In this document: piece by piece, positions 8,382 to 16,690 of the stretch
Layout of the letters: each line of letters begins with the position of its first letter
How positions within the stretch are numbered: the stretch's first letter is position 1
Source of the DNA: AP-16 sp046727735
GTDB taxonomy: Bacteria; Pseudomonadota; Alphaproteobacteria; Rhizobiales; Xanthobacteraceae
NCBI GenBank assembly: GCA_046727735.1
Contig: JBKPDF010000052.1
Location: 1-64,000 of the forward strand
Length of the DNA stretch: 64,000 nt
Direction of reading: 5' to 3'
The notes under the pieces: model-generated
The model's database searches: none
Told to the model about the DNA's origin: nothing
What the model saw: only the letters and a program-made list of their open reading frames with translations
Translations under genes and position numbers: made by a program

Positions 8382-8477
8382 TTAGGACCACGTTGTCCAC
8401 CGCGCCCAACCACTGCCGCTGTAGAGCCCGGCAAAGCCGGCGCCCACGATCACGACATCGAAATCACAGCGCTGCAT
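8382..8477 (-). pseudogene. 5' stub of a second Baeyer-Villiger-type monooxygenase
   Basis: From ATG 8477 the reverse strand reads MQRCDFDVVIVGAGFAGLY and then diverges to SGSGW and a stop at 8384-8382. The first 19 residues match the N-terminus of the monooxygenase at 5209-6867 (HFDVAIVGAGFAGLY), with DNA identity exact over 32 bp. Homology ends abruptly at 8419/8420, right after the FAD motif, and the rest of the gene is absent. It is the remnant of a paralogue or of a duplication. Confidence 0.75.
8420..8451. repeat. 32-bp direct repeat, copy 2
   Basis: Identical to 6741-6772. See the monooxygenase gene and its stub; the copies bracket about 1.65 kb of AT-richer, degraded sequence. Confidence 0.85.
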
Positions 8478-8569
8478 GTTGGGGTTTGTGTTGTCAGTCA
8501 AAGCGGAACAAAGACGCTAATGCCACATCGGGGCGAATGCAAACCGGGGCGGTTTGCAACAAGCAGGGC

Positions 8570-9100
8570 CTAACCTCGCGGTCTCGCAGACGCTTTGTCC
8601 AGCAGCGCGATCAGGCCTTCGAGCAGCGCGGTCGGCGTCGGCGGACATCCGCGGATGTGCAGGTCGACGGGAACGACTTTGTCGACCGCCCCGATCACCG
8701 CATAGCTGCCTTCGAACACGCCGCAGCCGCAACCGCAATCGCCGACCGCGACCACCCATTTGGGATCGGGCGTCGCCACATAGGTGCGCTCGAGCGCGAC
8801 TTTCATATTGTGGGTGACCGGCCCCGTCACCATGAGCACGTCGGCATGGCGCGGCGAAGCGACGAAGCGAATGCCGAAGCGCTCGACATCGTAGACCGGG
8901 TTGTTGAGAGCGTGAATCTCGAGCTCGCAGCCGTTGCATGAGCCGGCATCGACCTCGCGGATCGCAAGCGAGCGGCCCAACAGTCGCCGCGCGCGTGCGC
9001 CAAGCGAACGGCCGAGTTCCTCGAGCGCGGCACCGCCCGGAGCAGGCGCAGCGGTGGTCGCCAAGGGCGACAGCAGCGAGCGAAGCAGCAGCGTACGCAT
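8570..9100 (-). CDS. hyfI: HyfI-like [Fe-S] small subunit (NuoB family) of the Ehr/group-4 hydrogenase-like complex
   Basis: A 176-residue NuoB/small-hydrogenase-subunit protein. Candidate cluster ligands are C55 and C58 (GSCNGCE), a cysteine in GDCGCGCGVF (about 122-126) and C152 (RGCPPTP), so the proximal (N2-like) 4Fe-4S site looks intact. It should sit on the cytoplasmic face against the large subunit and pass electrons to it. It is the last gene of hyfBCEFGI and starts immediately after the hyfG stop, with no intergenic base. No downstream maturation gene follows; only a monooxygenase stub lies beyond. Confidence 0.9.
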   Translation of the reverse strand: MRTLLLRSLLSPLATTAAPAPGGAALEELGRSLGARARRLLGRSLAIREVDAGSCNGCELEIHALNNPVYDVERFGIRFVASPRHADVLMVTGPVTHNMKVALERTYVATPDPKWVVAVGDCGCGCGVFEGSYAVIGAVDKVVPVDLHIRGCPPTPTALLEGLIALLDKASARPRG

Positions 9101-10615
9101 CTAAAGGTCGTGCCCCGAATAGGAGCAGTTGAAGGATTTGTTGCAGAGCGGGAAATCGGCGACGATGTTGCCGTCGATCGCCGCCTCCAGCAGCGGCCAT
9201 TGGAACCACGACGGATCGCGCGCGTGGCATCGCGCGACCCGACCGTCCGGGGCGAGACGCACCCAGACCAACACGTCGCCGCGGAATCCTTCCGCGACGG
9301 CGATGCCCTCGCCAGCCCCGCTCGCCGGCAGCGCAGTGCGGATCGGACCCTCGGGAAGCGCCGCGAGCCAGCGCCGCAGCAAGCCGACGCTCGCCTCGAC
9401 CTCGCGGATGCGCACCCACACGCGCGCGTCGACATCGCCGGTTTCATAGAGCGGCACGTGGAACGCGGTATCGTCGTAGGGCGAGTAAGCCAACTCGCGC
9501 CGCGCATCGAACGCGCGGCCCGAGGCGCGGCCGACGAAGCCTCCCGCGGCCCAGCGCGCGGCGATTGCGCGCTGCAGAATCCCGGTGCCGCAGGTGCGGT
9601 CCTGCAGCGAGGGCGTGCCGTCGTAGACGCGGACCACATCGGCGAACCACGGCACGATCTCGTCGAGGGTATCGAGGATCGCGCGCGCGTTCTCCTTCGT
9701 CACATCCGCGGCGACGCCGCCCGGGACCACGCGATCCATCATCAGCCGATGCCCGAACGCGCGGCCGCAGACCGCAAGCACGCGCTCGCGCAGAATACCG
9801 CAATGGGTGTGGTTGAGCGCGAAGGCCGCGTCGTTGCAGACCGCGCCGATGTCGCCGAGATGATTGGCGATGCGCTCGAGCTCGGCCATGATCCCGCGCA
9901 GCACCGCGGCGCGCGGCGCGACCGCGACCTCGAGCGCGGCCTCGACCGCGCGGGCGAAAGCGAAGCTGTAGGCCACGGTAGAATCGCCTGAGACCCGCGC
10001 GAGGATGCGGCCCGCGCGTTCGAGATCCGCCCCGGCAAGCAGCCCATCGACGCCCTTGTGCACATAGCCGAGCCGCTCCTCGAGGCGAACGACGATCTCG
10101 CCGTTGGCGGTGAAGCGGAAATGACCGGGCTCGATGATGCCGGCGTGCACCGGACCGACCGGGATCTCGTGCAGACCTTCGCCGTGCACGGGCAAGAAGG
10201 TGTAGTCCGCCGGATCGCGCGGCTCGGAGGAGGCACGTGCGCCGAGCGGCGCTCGTAATCCCCAGGCGCCATGATCAAGCCAGGGCCGCGCATCGGGCAA
10301 TTCGGCGGGCTCGATGCCGTGAAGATCACGGATCGCCCGTTCGAGCCGCACTGCCGGCGGATGATGCAGGCCCACGGACGGATAGGTGCCGTTCTTCACG
10401 CCAATCGAGGCAACGAGCGGCGTCGCGATCGCGGCGGAGCGCAGCGCGAGATGGACCTGATCGTCGTCCGCCCACAACCCGAGTAGGTCGGCAGCGCCTT
10501 CGCCCAGTGCGCGGCCGACCGCAGTCCAGGCCGCCTCGTCGACGAGATGACGCGGCCACGGCCGATGCCCGGCGACCGGCGCGCCTCCCGCAAGCTCGTA
10601 GAGGATCGCCGTCAT
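9101..10615 (-). CDS. hyfG: HyfG-like large subunit (NuoC-NuoD fusion) lacking the NiFe ligands
   Basis: A 504-residue protein with an N-terminal NuoC-like part (about 1-150) and a C-terminal NuoD/hydrogenase-large-subunit part. True group-4 hydrogenases have RVCGIC and a C-terminal DPCxxC holding nickel and iron. The aligned segments here read RVSGDS (207-212) and SFNCSYSGHDL at the very C-terminus, so the first pair is Ser/Ser and the second aligns to Ser498 and Gly501; C491 and C497 are present but out of register. The protein is therefore unlikely to bind a NiFe(CN)2CO centre and fits the Ehr group. There is also no C-terminal extension of the sort cleaved by a maturation protease. The start at 10615 follows the hyfF stop by 4 bp; an upstream in-frame extension overlaps hyfF and is rejected. 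Confidence 0.88.
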   Translation of the reverse strand: MTAILYELAGGAPVAGHRPWPRHLVDEAAWTAVGRALGEGAADLLGLWADDDQVHLALRSAAIATPLVASIGVKNGTYPSVGLHHPPAVRLERAIRDLHGIEPAELPDARPWLDHGAWGLRAPLGARASSEPRDPADYTFLPVHGEGLHEIPVGPVHAGIIEPGHFRFTANGEIVVRLEERLGYVHKGVDGLLAGADLERAGRILARVSGDSTVAYSFAFARAVEAALEVAVAPRAAVLRGIMAELERIANHLGDIGAVCNDAAFALNHTHCGILRERVLAVCGRAFGHRLMMDRVVPGGVAADVTKENARAILDTLDEIVPWFADVVRVYDGTPSLQDRTCGTGILQRAIAARWAAGGFVGRASGRAFDARRELAYSPYDDTAFHVPLYETGDVDARVWVRIREVEASVGLLRRWLAALPEGPIRTALPASGAGEGIAVAEGFRGDVLVWVRLAPDGRVARCHARDPSWFQWPLLEAAIDGNIVADFPLCNKSFNCSYSGHDL

Positions 10616-10619
10616 CGGC

Positions 10620-12056
10620 TTATCCCAATTGTGCGGCGACAATCTTGAACCAGCGCACCATCGGCTCGGGCAGCCACAGGCCGGCAACGAACACGAAAGC
10701 GATGTGGAGGAACAGCGGCACGTAGGATGCCTTCACGCGGCCCGCGGGGCCGATCGGCTCGCCGAAGATCAGCTGCTGGAGCCGCAACAGAAGTGCGCCG
10801 AACGCGACCATCAGGCCGAACACCAAAACGAGCGCGAGCAGCGGCTGCCGGGAGAAGGTCGAGGAGATCAACAGGAACTCGCTGGTGAACACGCCGAACG
10901 GCGGCAGGCCGGCGATGGCGATGACACCGAGCGCCAGGCCGACCGCGAGCGCCGGATGGCTCACCGAGAGGCCGCGGATGTCGGCCATGCGCTGCGTGCC
11001 CTTGACCTGCGCCACATGACCGACCGCGAAGAAGATTGCCGATTTGGTCAGCGAATGCATGGTCATGTGCAGAAGCCCGGCGAAATTAGCCAGCGGACCG
11101 CCGATGCCGAACGCGAAGGTGATGACACCCATGTGCTCGATGGAGGAGTAGGCGAACAACCGTTTGATGTCGCGCCGGCGGTAGAGCATGAACGCCGCGA
11201 AGACCAGGCTGATCAACCCGAGCGCGATCATGATGCGGCCGACATCGAGCGTCTCCGGATTGGCGGCGAGGAGGATCTTGAAGCGCAGCAGCGCGTACAG
11301 CGCGACATTGAGCAGCAGGCCCGAGAGCACCGCCGAGATCGGAGTCGGACCCTCGGCATGCGCGTCCGGCAGCCACGCATGGAACGGCGCGAGCCCCACC
11401 TTGGTGCCGTAGCCGACGAGCAGGAACACGAACGCAAGGGAGAGCAACCGCGGATCGAAGCGCCCCGCATCGCGCAGCACGCGGTCCCACGCCATCGCGG
11501 GGAGCCCTTGGCCGAGCGCCTCCTGGGCCACGAGATAGACCAGGATGGTGCCGAAGAAGGCGAGCGCAATGCCGACGCTGCCGAGGATGAAATATTTCCA
11601 CGCCGCCTCGACCGCCGCCGTGGTCCGGTAGATGCCGACCATCATCACGGTCGAAAGCGTGGCGACCTCGACGCCGACCCAGAGCACGCCGATGTTGTTG
11701 GCGACCAGTGCGAGGTTCATGGCGCCCATCATCGCCTGATACAGCGCATGATAGAACCGCAGGAAATTCGCAGTGAGATGGCCGGTCTCGAGCTCGTGCC
11801 CGATGTAGCTCGCGCTGAAGATGCTGGTGGTGAAGCCGATGAAGGTCGTCAGCGTGACCAGATAGATGTTGAAATCATCGATGAGCAGCACGTCGGTGCG
11901 CACGCGGTCGACGAACAGCAGCGACGCGCCGGCGGCGAACGTCAGCGCGCAGGCGACGATGTTGATCGCGGCGCCCCAGCGATAATCCGCGACCAGCGCC
12001 AGCAGCAGCGCGGCCACGAACGGAACCAGCAGGATGGCGTAGACCGGCGCGATCAC
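10620..12056 (-). CDS. hyfF: HyfF-like proton-pumping antiporter-type membrane subunit (NuoN/NuoM-like)
   Basis: A 478-residue polytopic membrane protein of the Mrp-antiporter/complex I family. The segments DIKRLFAYSSIEHMGV and LLHMTMHSLTKSAIFFAVGH carry the conserved lysines and histidine of the proton path, and TKVGLAPFHAWLPDAHAE is the signature of this family. About 14 hydrophobic helices are expected. The start is GTG at 12056, and GTGA overlaps the hyfE stop. It would translocate H+ or Na+ coupled to the redox reaction of the HyfGI arm. Confidence 0.92.
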   Translation of the reverse strand: MIAPVYAILLVPFVAALLLALVADYRWGAAINIVACALTFAAGASLLFVDRVRTDVLLIDDFNIYLVTLTTFIGFTTSIFSASYIGHELETGHLTANFLRFYHALYQAMMGAMNLALVANNIGVLWVGVEVATLSTVMMVGIYRTTAAVEAAWKYFILGSVGIALAFFGTILVYLVAQEALGQGLPAMAWDRVLRDAGRFDPRLLSLAFVFLLVGYGTKVGLAPFHAWLPDAHAEGPTPISAVLSGLLLNVALYALLRFKILLAANPETLDVGRIMIALGLISLVFAAFMLYRRRDIKRLFAYSSIEHMGVITFAFGIGGPLANFAGLLHMTMHSLTKSAIFFAVGHVAQVKGTQRMADIRGLSVSHPALAVGLALGVIAIAGLPPFGVFTSEFLLISSTFSRQPLLALVLVFGLMVAFGALLLRLQQLIFGEPIGPAGRVKASYVPLFLHIAFVFVAGLWLPEPMVRWFKIVAAQLG

Positions 12057-12721
12057 GATTCGTCTCCGCGGTCACCACGGAATCGGTCGAGCGCGCCGAC
12101 ATCGACGGTGTCGAAGCGCTCGCGGATGCGGAACACGAACACGCCGAACACGATGAAGGCGATCAGGATCGAGAACGCCACCGAGAACTCGACGACCAGA
12201 GGCATGCCCTTGGCACCGGTTGCGGCCAGCACCAGCCCGTTCTCGAGCGACATGAAGCCGATGATCTGCGTGACCGCATTGCGGCGCGTGATCATCATGA
12301 GAAGGCCGAGCAGGATGACGGCAAGGGCGAATGCAAGATCCTCGCGCGCCAGCGGATCGACGGAGCCGGTGACCGGAAACACCAGCATGATCGACAGCGC
12401 GACCAGACCGAGGCCCACCAACATCACCGGCCCGCCGCCGATCACCTGCTCGATCTCGCGGTGAATCTCGAGCCGGCGCACGATCCGGTGCAACGCCATC
12501 GGGATGACGCCGCCCTTGACGATGAGCGCGATCGCGGCGGTGACGAAGAGATGCGGCGCGTCCTGCAGCTCGGCCTGCCAGGCGACCGCGAGGCCGAGCA
12601 CGATCGCCTGCGCGGCGAACACGTTGAGCGTCGCGGTGATGCGATCCTGGTAGAGCAGCAGGAAGCTCAAGATCAGCATGCCGGCGGCAAGCAGATGGGC
12701 GACATCGGTGAAGAGCGCCAT
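12053..12721 (-). CDS. hyfE: HyfE-like membrane subunit (NuoK-related)
   Basis: A 222-residue membrane protein beginning MALFTDVAHLLAAGMLILS. The C-terminal half resembles NuoK/MrpC (GFMSLENGLVLAATGAKGMP), as in E. coli HyfE and the hydrogenase-4 membrane component. The start codon at 12721 shares its A with the hyfC stop (TGATG), so a much longer in-frame reading upstream is spurious. It belongs to the membrane arm together with HyfB, HyfC and HyfF. Confidence 0.9.
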   Translation of the reverse strand: MALFTDVAHLLAAGMLILSFLLLYQDRITATLNVFAAQAIVLGLAVAWQAELQDAPHLFVTAAIALIVKGGVIPMALHRIVRRLEIHREIEQVIGGGPVMLVGLGLVALSIMLVFPVTGSVDPLAREDLAFALAVILLGLLMMITRRNAVTQIIGFMSLENGLVLAATGAKGMPLVVEFSVAFSILIAFIVFGVFVFRIRERFDTVDVGALDRFRGDRGDES

Positions 12722-13677
12722 CAAAATCCCCGCGACACGAATTGCAGGAACACGGCGAGCGCCGCCGCCGCGAAGGCGCCGCCGAGAAACACCGGGTAGC
12801 GGAACACGCGCATCTTGGCGACGAGCGTCTCGCCGATCGGCAGCAGCACGGCGAACGCCAGGAGCTTTGCGAAATAGCTCGCAAACCCGAGGCTCAGCGC
12901 GACCAAACCTTTGTCTGCCGTCGCCATGCCGAACGGGAAGAACAGGCAGGCCAGCAGCGAGAAATACAGCACCAGCCGGACAGCGGCCGCGGCCTCGATC
13001 ATGGCGAGATGCCGGCCGGAATATTCCAGCACCATGGCCTCGTGCACCATGGTGAGCTCGAGGTGCGTCGCCGGATTGTCGACCGGGATGCGGCCGTTCT
13101 CGGCGATGGCGACGAACACGAAGGCGAACAGCGCGAGCGCCAGCGACACGCGCAGACCGATCGGCGTGTCGATCATCTGCGCGGCGATCGAGGAAAGCTC
13201 CGTGGTGCCGGCCAGCAGCGCCACGGTGAACACGACGAGCAGCATGACGGGCTCGGCGAGCGAGGCGATCAGCATCTCGCGCGAGGAGCCGATGCCCCCG
13301 AACGAGGTGCCGACGTCCATCCCGGCGAGTGCCAGCGCGAAGCGCCCGGTGCCGGTCAGCGCCACGATCGCGATGAGATCCGCCGACCAGGAGAACAGCA
13401 GGCCGGTCGCATAGGTCGGGACCAGCGCGGCGGCGACCCAGGTGGCCGCGAAGATCACGTAGGGCGCCGTGCGGTAAAGCCACGACGCATTGACCGCGAG
13501 CACGGCCTCCTTGTGGAGCAGCTTCCAGATGTCGGAATAGGGCTGGAGCAGCGGCGGACCCTTTCGGCGCAGCAGCCGTGCCTTCACCTTGCGGGTGACG
13601 CCGAGCACCAGCGGCGCGACCGCGATGACGAGCAGCATTTGCGCGATCTGCCCGATCAGGTCGAGAATCAGCGCCAT
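12721..13677 (-). CDS. hyfC: HyfC-like membrane anchor subunit (NuoH family)
   Basis: A 318-residue NuoH/HycD-like protein with about eight transmembrane helices. The motifs RRKGPPLLQPYSDIWKLLHK, GTSFGGIGSSREM and AENGRIPVDNPATHLELTMV are conserved in formate-hydrogenlyase subunit 4 and NuoH, and include the carboxylates near the quinone or ion channel. It connects the cytoplasmic HyfGI arm to the pump subunits. The ATG at 13677 overlaps the end of hyfB by 10 bp and gives the family length. Confidence 0.93.
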   Translation of the reverse strand: MALILDLIGQIAQMLLVIAVAPLVLGVTRKVKARLLRRKGPPLLQPYSDIWKLLHKEAVLAVNASWLYRTAPYVIFAATWVAAALVPTYATGLLFSWSADLIAIVALTGTGRFALALAGMDVGTSFGGIGSSREMLIASLAEPVMLLVVFTVALLAGTTELSSIAAQMIDTPIGLRVSLALALFAFVFVAIAENGRIPVDNPATHLELTMVHEAMVLEYSGRHLAMIEAAAAVRLVLYFSLLACLFFPFGMATADKGLVALSLGFASYFAKLLAFAVLLPIGETLVAKMRVFRYPVFLGGAFAAAALAVFLQFVSRGF

Positions 13678-15677
13678 GCCGCCACCACGATCAGGAGCAC
13701 GATCAGCGCCGAGAAAGTCAGCGTGAGATAGCGGCGGATCGTGAGGAACTGCAGCGGATTGAGCCGGTCGGCGGTTTTCTGCGCGGCGCGCGCCAGGGGT
13801 CCATAGGCGTAGCGCCAGGCGGGATCGAACACCTTGACGTGGAAATGCGCCGCGCGGGTCGCTCCCGGCGGCGGCATGTCGAGCTTTTCGCTCACCGCGA
13901 ATACGGTGGTTCCGAACACGCGTCGGATCGGCATGGCGAAGCTCGAGCTGGTGTATTCGGTCGCGGGGCTCAGCTGCGGATAGCCGCAATCCCAGATCGC
14001 GCTCCGGCGCGTGGCGCGAGTCGCGAAGCGATGGATGAAGAGCGCCGTCAACGTCGCCGAGCTTACCAGGAAGATCAGGATGATCATTCCGTTATAAGAG
14101 CTGCGGCTCGCCGCGATCGGTACGATCGACAGCCACGCGAGGCCGGATTGCGGCGGCAGCATCTCGCCGACGAGAGCATGCACCACCGGACCGAGTCGGT
14201 CGATGATGAAGCCGGGAAGGATGCCGGCCAGGAAGCACAGCAGCGCCAACGCGAACATGACCGCGACCGAGAGGCGGTCGACCTCCTGCGCGGCCTCCGC
14301 CGCCCGGGTGCGTGGCCGGCCCAGAAACGTGATGCCGAATGCCTTGACGAAGCAGGTGGCGGCGAGCGCGGCGGATAAAGCAAGCAGCGCGCCGATAGCG
14401 GGCACCATCAGCTTGAGGCCCCATTGCGGCAGCTGCGGGCTCACCAGGATCGCCTGGAACGTGAGCCATTCCGAAACGAAACCGTTGAGCGGCGGCAGCG
14501 CGGAGATCGCCGCGCAGCCGATCAGGAAAGCGACCGCGGTCTGCGGCATACGGTGAATGAGGCCGCCGAGGCGCTCCATATCGCGCTCGTTCGTCGCGCT
14601 CAGCACCGCGCCGGCGCCGAAGAACAGCAGGCTCTTGAACAGCGAATGGTTGAACACGTGGAACAGGGCGGCGGTAAGCGCCAGCGCCGCCGCCCAGGCG
14701 ATGCCGTTCTGCTGGAACGCGATGGCGAGGCCGAGCCCGATGTAGATGATGCCGATGTTCTCCACCGTGTGATAGGCGAGCAGGCGCTTGAGATCGTGCT
14801 GCATCAGCGCGTAGAGCACGCCGAGCACGGTGGTGAGCCCGGCGAACGCCAGCACGAGAATGCTGCTCCACCACGGCGGCGATCCGATGAGGTCGAACAC
14901 GATGCGCACGAAGCCGTAGACCGCGATCTTGGTCATCACGCCGCTCATCAGCGCCGAGACGTGACTGGGCGCGGCGGGATGCGCGAGCGGCAGCCAGACG
15001 TGCAGGGGCACGACTCCCGCCTTCGAACCGGCGCCCACGAGCACCAGCAGCAAGGCGATCGCCGCGACTGCGGGCCCCGGATGCGAGGCCCGGACCGCAT
15101 CGAACGCATAGGCGCCGACGGGGCCGGCGAGGAGACCGAACGCCAGCAGCAGCGCGAACGTGCCGAAGCTCGCCATCACGAGGTAGATGTAGCCGGCGCG
15201 GGCATTGCCGGGCTCGTCATGATGGGCGACGACCAGGGCCCATGACGTGAGCGACATGAGCTCCCAGCTCCAAAGAAACGTGAAGGCATCATCAGCGAGC
15301 ACGACGAGATTCATGCCCGCCAGATAGGCGGCATAGAACGGCAGCACGCGTCGGGGCGCTGTTTCGTGCCGGCCATAGCCGAGTGCGTAGAGACTCGCGG
15401 CGGAGCCTCCCAGGTCGGCCACAACGAGGAAGAACGCGGAGAGCGCATCGATGCGAAAATGCGTGCCGAGCCCCGGCAGGCCGATCGGAAGCGCAAGCGT
15501 CGAAATCTGGCCGGGATCCGCGACGAGTCGCGCCAGCGCGCCCGCAAGCAAAATGAGCGAGACAGCGAGGCTTGACGCATAGACCACCGGCGCCGCGCTT
15601 GCTGCGCGCCCGAGTGCAACGGCCAGCACGGCGACGGCGAGCAGCGCCGCCACGCAGGAAAGCGCGAGGATCAGCAT
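13668..15677 (-). CDS. hyfB: HyfB-like antiporter-type membrane subunit (NuoL-like)
   Basis: A 669-residue polytopic protein, close to the usual size of HyfB. It carries SWELMSLTSWALVVAHHD, GSKAGVVPLHVWLPLAHPA and HDLKRLLAYHTVENIGIIY, the signatures of the NuoL/HyfB proton-pump family. I chose the ATG at 15677 (MLILALSCVAALLAV), which begins at the first hydrophobic helix; an ATG at 15728 would add 17 charged residues. It is the first gene of hyfBCEFGI. The 296-bp gap upstream, toward livF, is the likely promoter region of the operon. Confidence 0.9.
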   Translation of the reverse strand: MLILALSCVAALLAVAVLAVALGRAASAAPVVYASSLAVSLILLAGALARLVADPGQISTLALPIGLPGLGTHFRIDALSAFFLVVADLGGSAASLYALGYGRHETAPRRVLPFYAAYLAGMNLVVLADDAFTFLWSWELMSLTSWALVVAHHDEPGNARAGYIYLVMASFGTFALLLAFGLLAGPVGAYAFDAVRASHPGPAVAAIALLLVLVGAGSKAGVVPLHVWLPLAHPAAPSHVSALMSGVMTKIAVYGFVRIVFDLIGSPPWWSSILVLAFAGLTTVLGVLYALMQHDLKRLLAYHTVENIGIIYIGLGLAIAFQQNGIAWAAALALTAALFHVFNHSLFKSLLFFGAGAVLSATNERDMERLGGLIHRMPQTAVAFLIGCAAISALPPLNGFVSEWLTFQAILVSPQLPQWGLKLMVPAIGALLALSAALAATCFVKAFGITFLGRPRTRAAEAAQEVDRLSVAVMFALALLCFLAGILPGFIIDRLGPVVHALVGEMLPPQSGLAWLSIVPIAASRSSYNGMIILIFLVSSATLTALFIHRFATRATRRSAIWDCGYPQLSPATEYTSSSFAMPIRRVFGTTVFAVSEKLDMPPPGATRAAHFHVKVFDPAWRYAYGPLARAAQKTADRLNPLQFLTIRRYLTLTFSALIVLLIVVAAWR

Positions 15678-15973
15678 TTCGGCTCGGCGGGGTCCCCGTC
15701 CCGCGCAGGAAGGCTCATTGCCCTTCATTCCACGTCATGGCCGGACTTGTCCGGCCATCCACGGCTCGTCTCCCGGGGCCGAGCAAGCGCGGAAGCCCGG
15801 GACCCATGAACACTGCCAATCGCCGTATGGATCGGAGCTCATCGATCCCGGATTCGCCGGTTTCGGTGCGCCCGGAATGACGACTCAGAGGTTCAGGCTG
15901 GGCTCGTTGCTAGCATATGGCGGCGCAAGTATGGCGAATTTCAGCGGATCCTCTTTTCCAGTCGTAGTCCCGC
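15678..15973. repeat. Intergenic region with a palindromic repeat; possible liv terminator and hyf promoter region
   Basis: A near-perfect dyad ATGGCCGGAC-TT-GTCCGGCCAT occupies 15737-15758. Around it runs a sequence of the type repeated between genes in Hyphomicrobiales; a diverged relative is at 51449-51540. The hairpin lies just downstream of the liv operon end on the transcribed strand and could act as a terminator, but no T-run follows. I see no gene here. Confidence 0.55.
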
Positions 15974-16690
15974 TCAAATGCTGAGATACCGGTGCTGGAC
16001 CTCCGTCGAGGCGGCGAGCTCGGCCGAGGTGCCGGACCAAACGATCTTGCCCTTTTCGATCACATAGTGCCGGTCGGCGAGCCGGGTGAGCGCCTCGACG
16101 TTCTTGTCGATCAGCAGGATCGCGAGCCCGGCGGCTTTGAGGCCGGCGAGACAGCGCCAGATTTCCGTGCGCAGCAGCGGCGCGAGCCCCTCGGTCGCCT
16201 CGTCGAGGATCAACAGCTTCGGATTCGTCATCAGCGCGCGGCCGATCGAGAGCATCTGCTGCTCGCCGCCGGAAAGCTGGGTCCCCAGGCTGTCGCCGCG
16301 TTCGGCGAGCCGCGGAAACAGCCGAAATACCCGGTCGAGCGTCCATGGTTCGGCGATGCCGGCGCGGTTCACGGCGGTCGCCACGAGATTCTCGCGCACG
16401 GTGAGATTGGGAAAGATCTGCCGGCCCTCCGGAACGAGACCGATGCCGAGCTGGGCGACGCGGTAGGCGGGGAGCGTGCGAATCTCCCGCCCTTGGAATC
16501 GGATCGAGCCGGCGTCCGCGCGCGTCAGTCCCAGGATCGAGCGCACGGTCGTGGTCTTGCCCATGCCGTTGCGCCCCATGAGGGTGACGAGTTCGCCGGC
16601 GCCGATCGCCAGCGAGACGCCGAACAAGGCCTGGCTCACGCCGTAGAAGGTCGCGACGTCGTCGAGCTCGAGCAGGTTCGCGTCAGGCAT
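15974..16690 (-). CDS. livF: Branched-chain amino acid type ABC transporter, ATP-binding protein LivF
   Basis: A 238-residue ATPase with Walker A GRNGMGKTT (about 39-47), signature QLSGGEQQ, Walker B LLILDEATEGL and the LivF-type LVPEGRQIFPNLTV segment. It is a cytoplasmic nucleotide-binding subunit of a HAAT-family importer. Its start overlaps the end of livG by 8 bp. It is the last gene of livK-livK-livH-livM-livG-livF. Confidence 0.95.
   Translation of the reverse strand: MPDANLLELDDVATFYGVSQALFGVSLAIGAGELVTLMGRNGMGKTTTVRSILGLTRADAGSIRFQGREIRTLPAYRVAQLGIGLVPEGRQIFPNLTVRENLVATAVNRAGIAEPWTLDRVFRLFPRLAERGDSLGTQLSGGEQQMLSIGRALMTNPKLLILDEATEGLAPLLRTEIWRCLAGLKAAGLAILLIDKNVEALTRLADRHYVIEKGKIVWSGTSAELAASTEVQHRYLSI

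Noticed and set aside
6741..8451. Transposon target-site duplication explaining the 32-bp repeat
   Set aside because: The similarity continues imperfectly beyond the 32 bp as homologous coding sequence, and no transposase is present between the copies.
8570..15677. A functional H2-evolving formate hydrogenlyase
   Set aside because: The large subunit lacks both NiFe cysteine pairs, and no formate dehydrogenase or maturation genes are present in the window.
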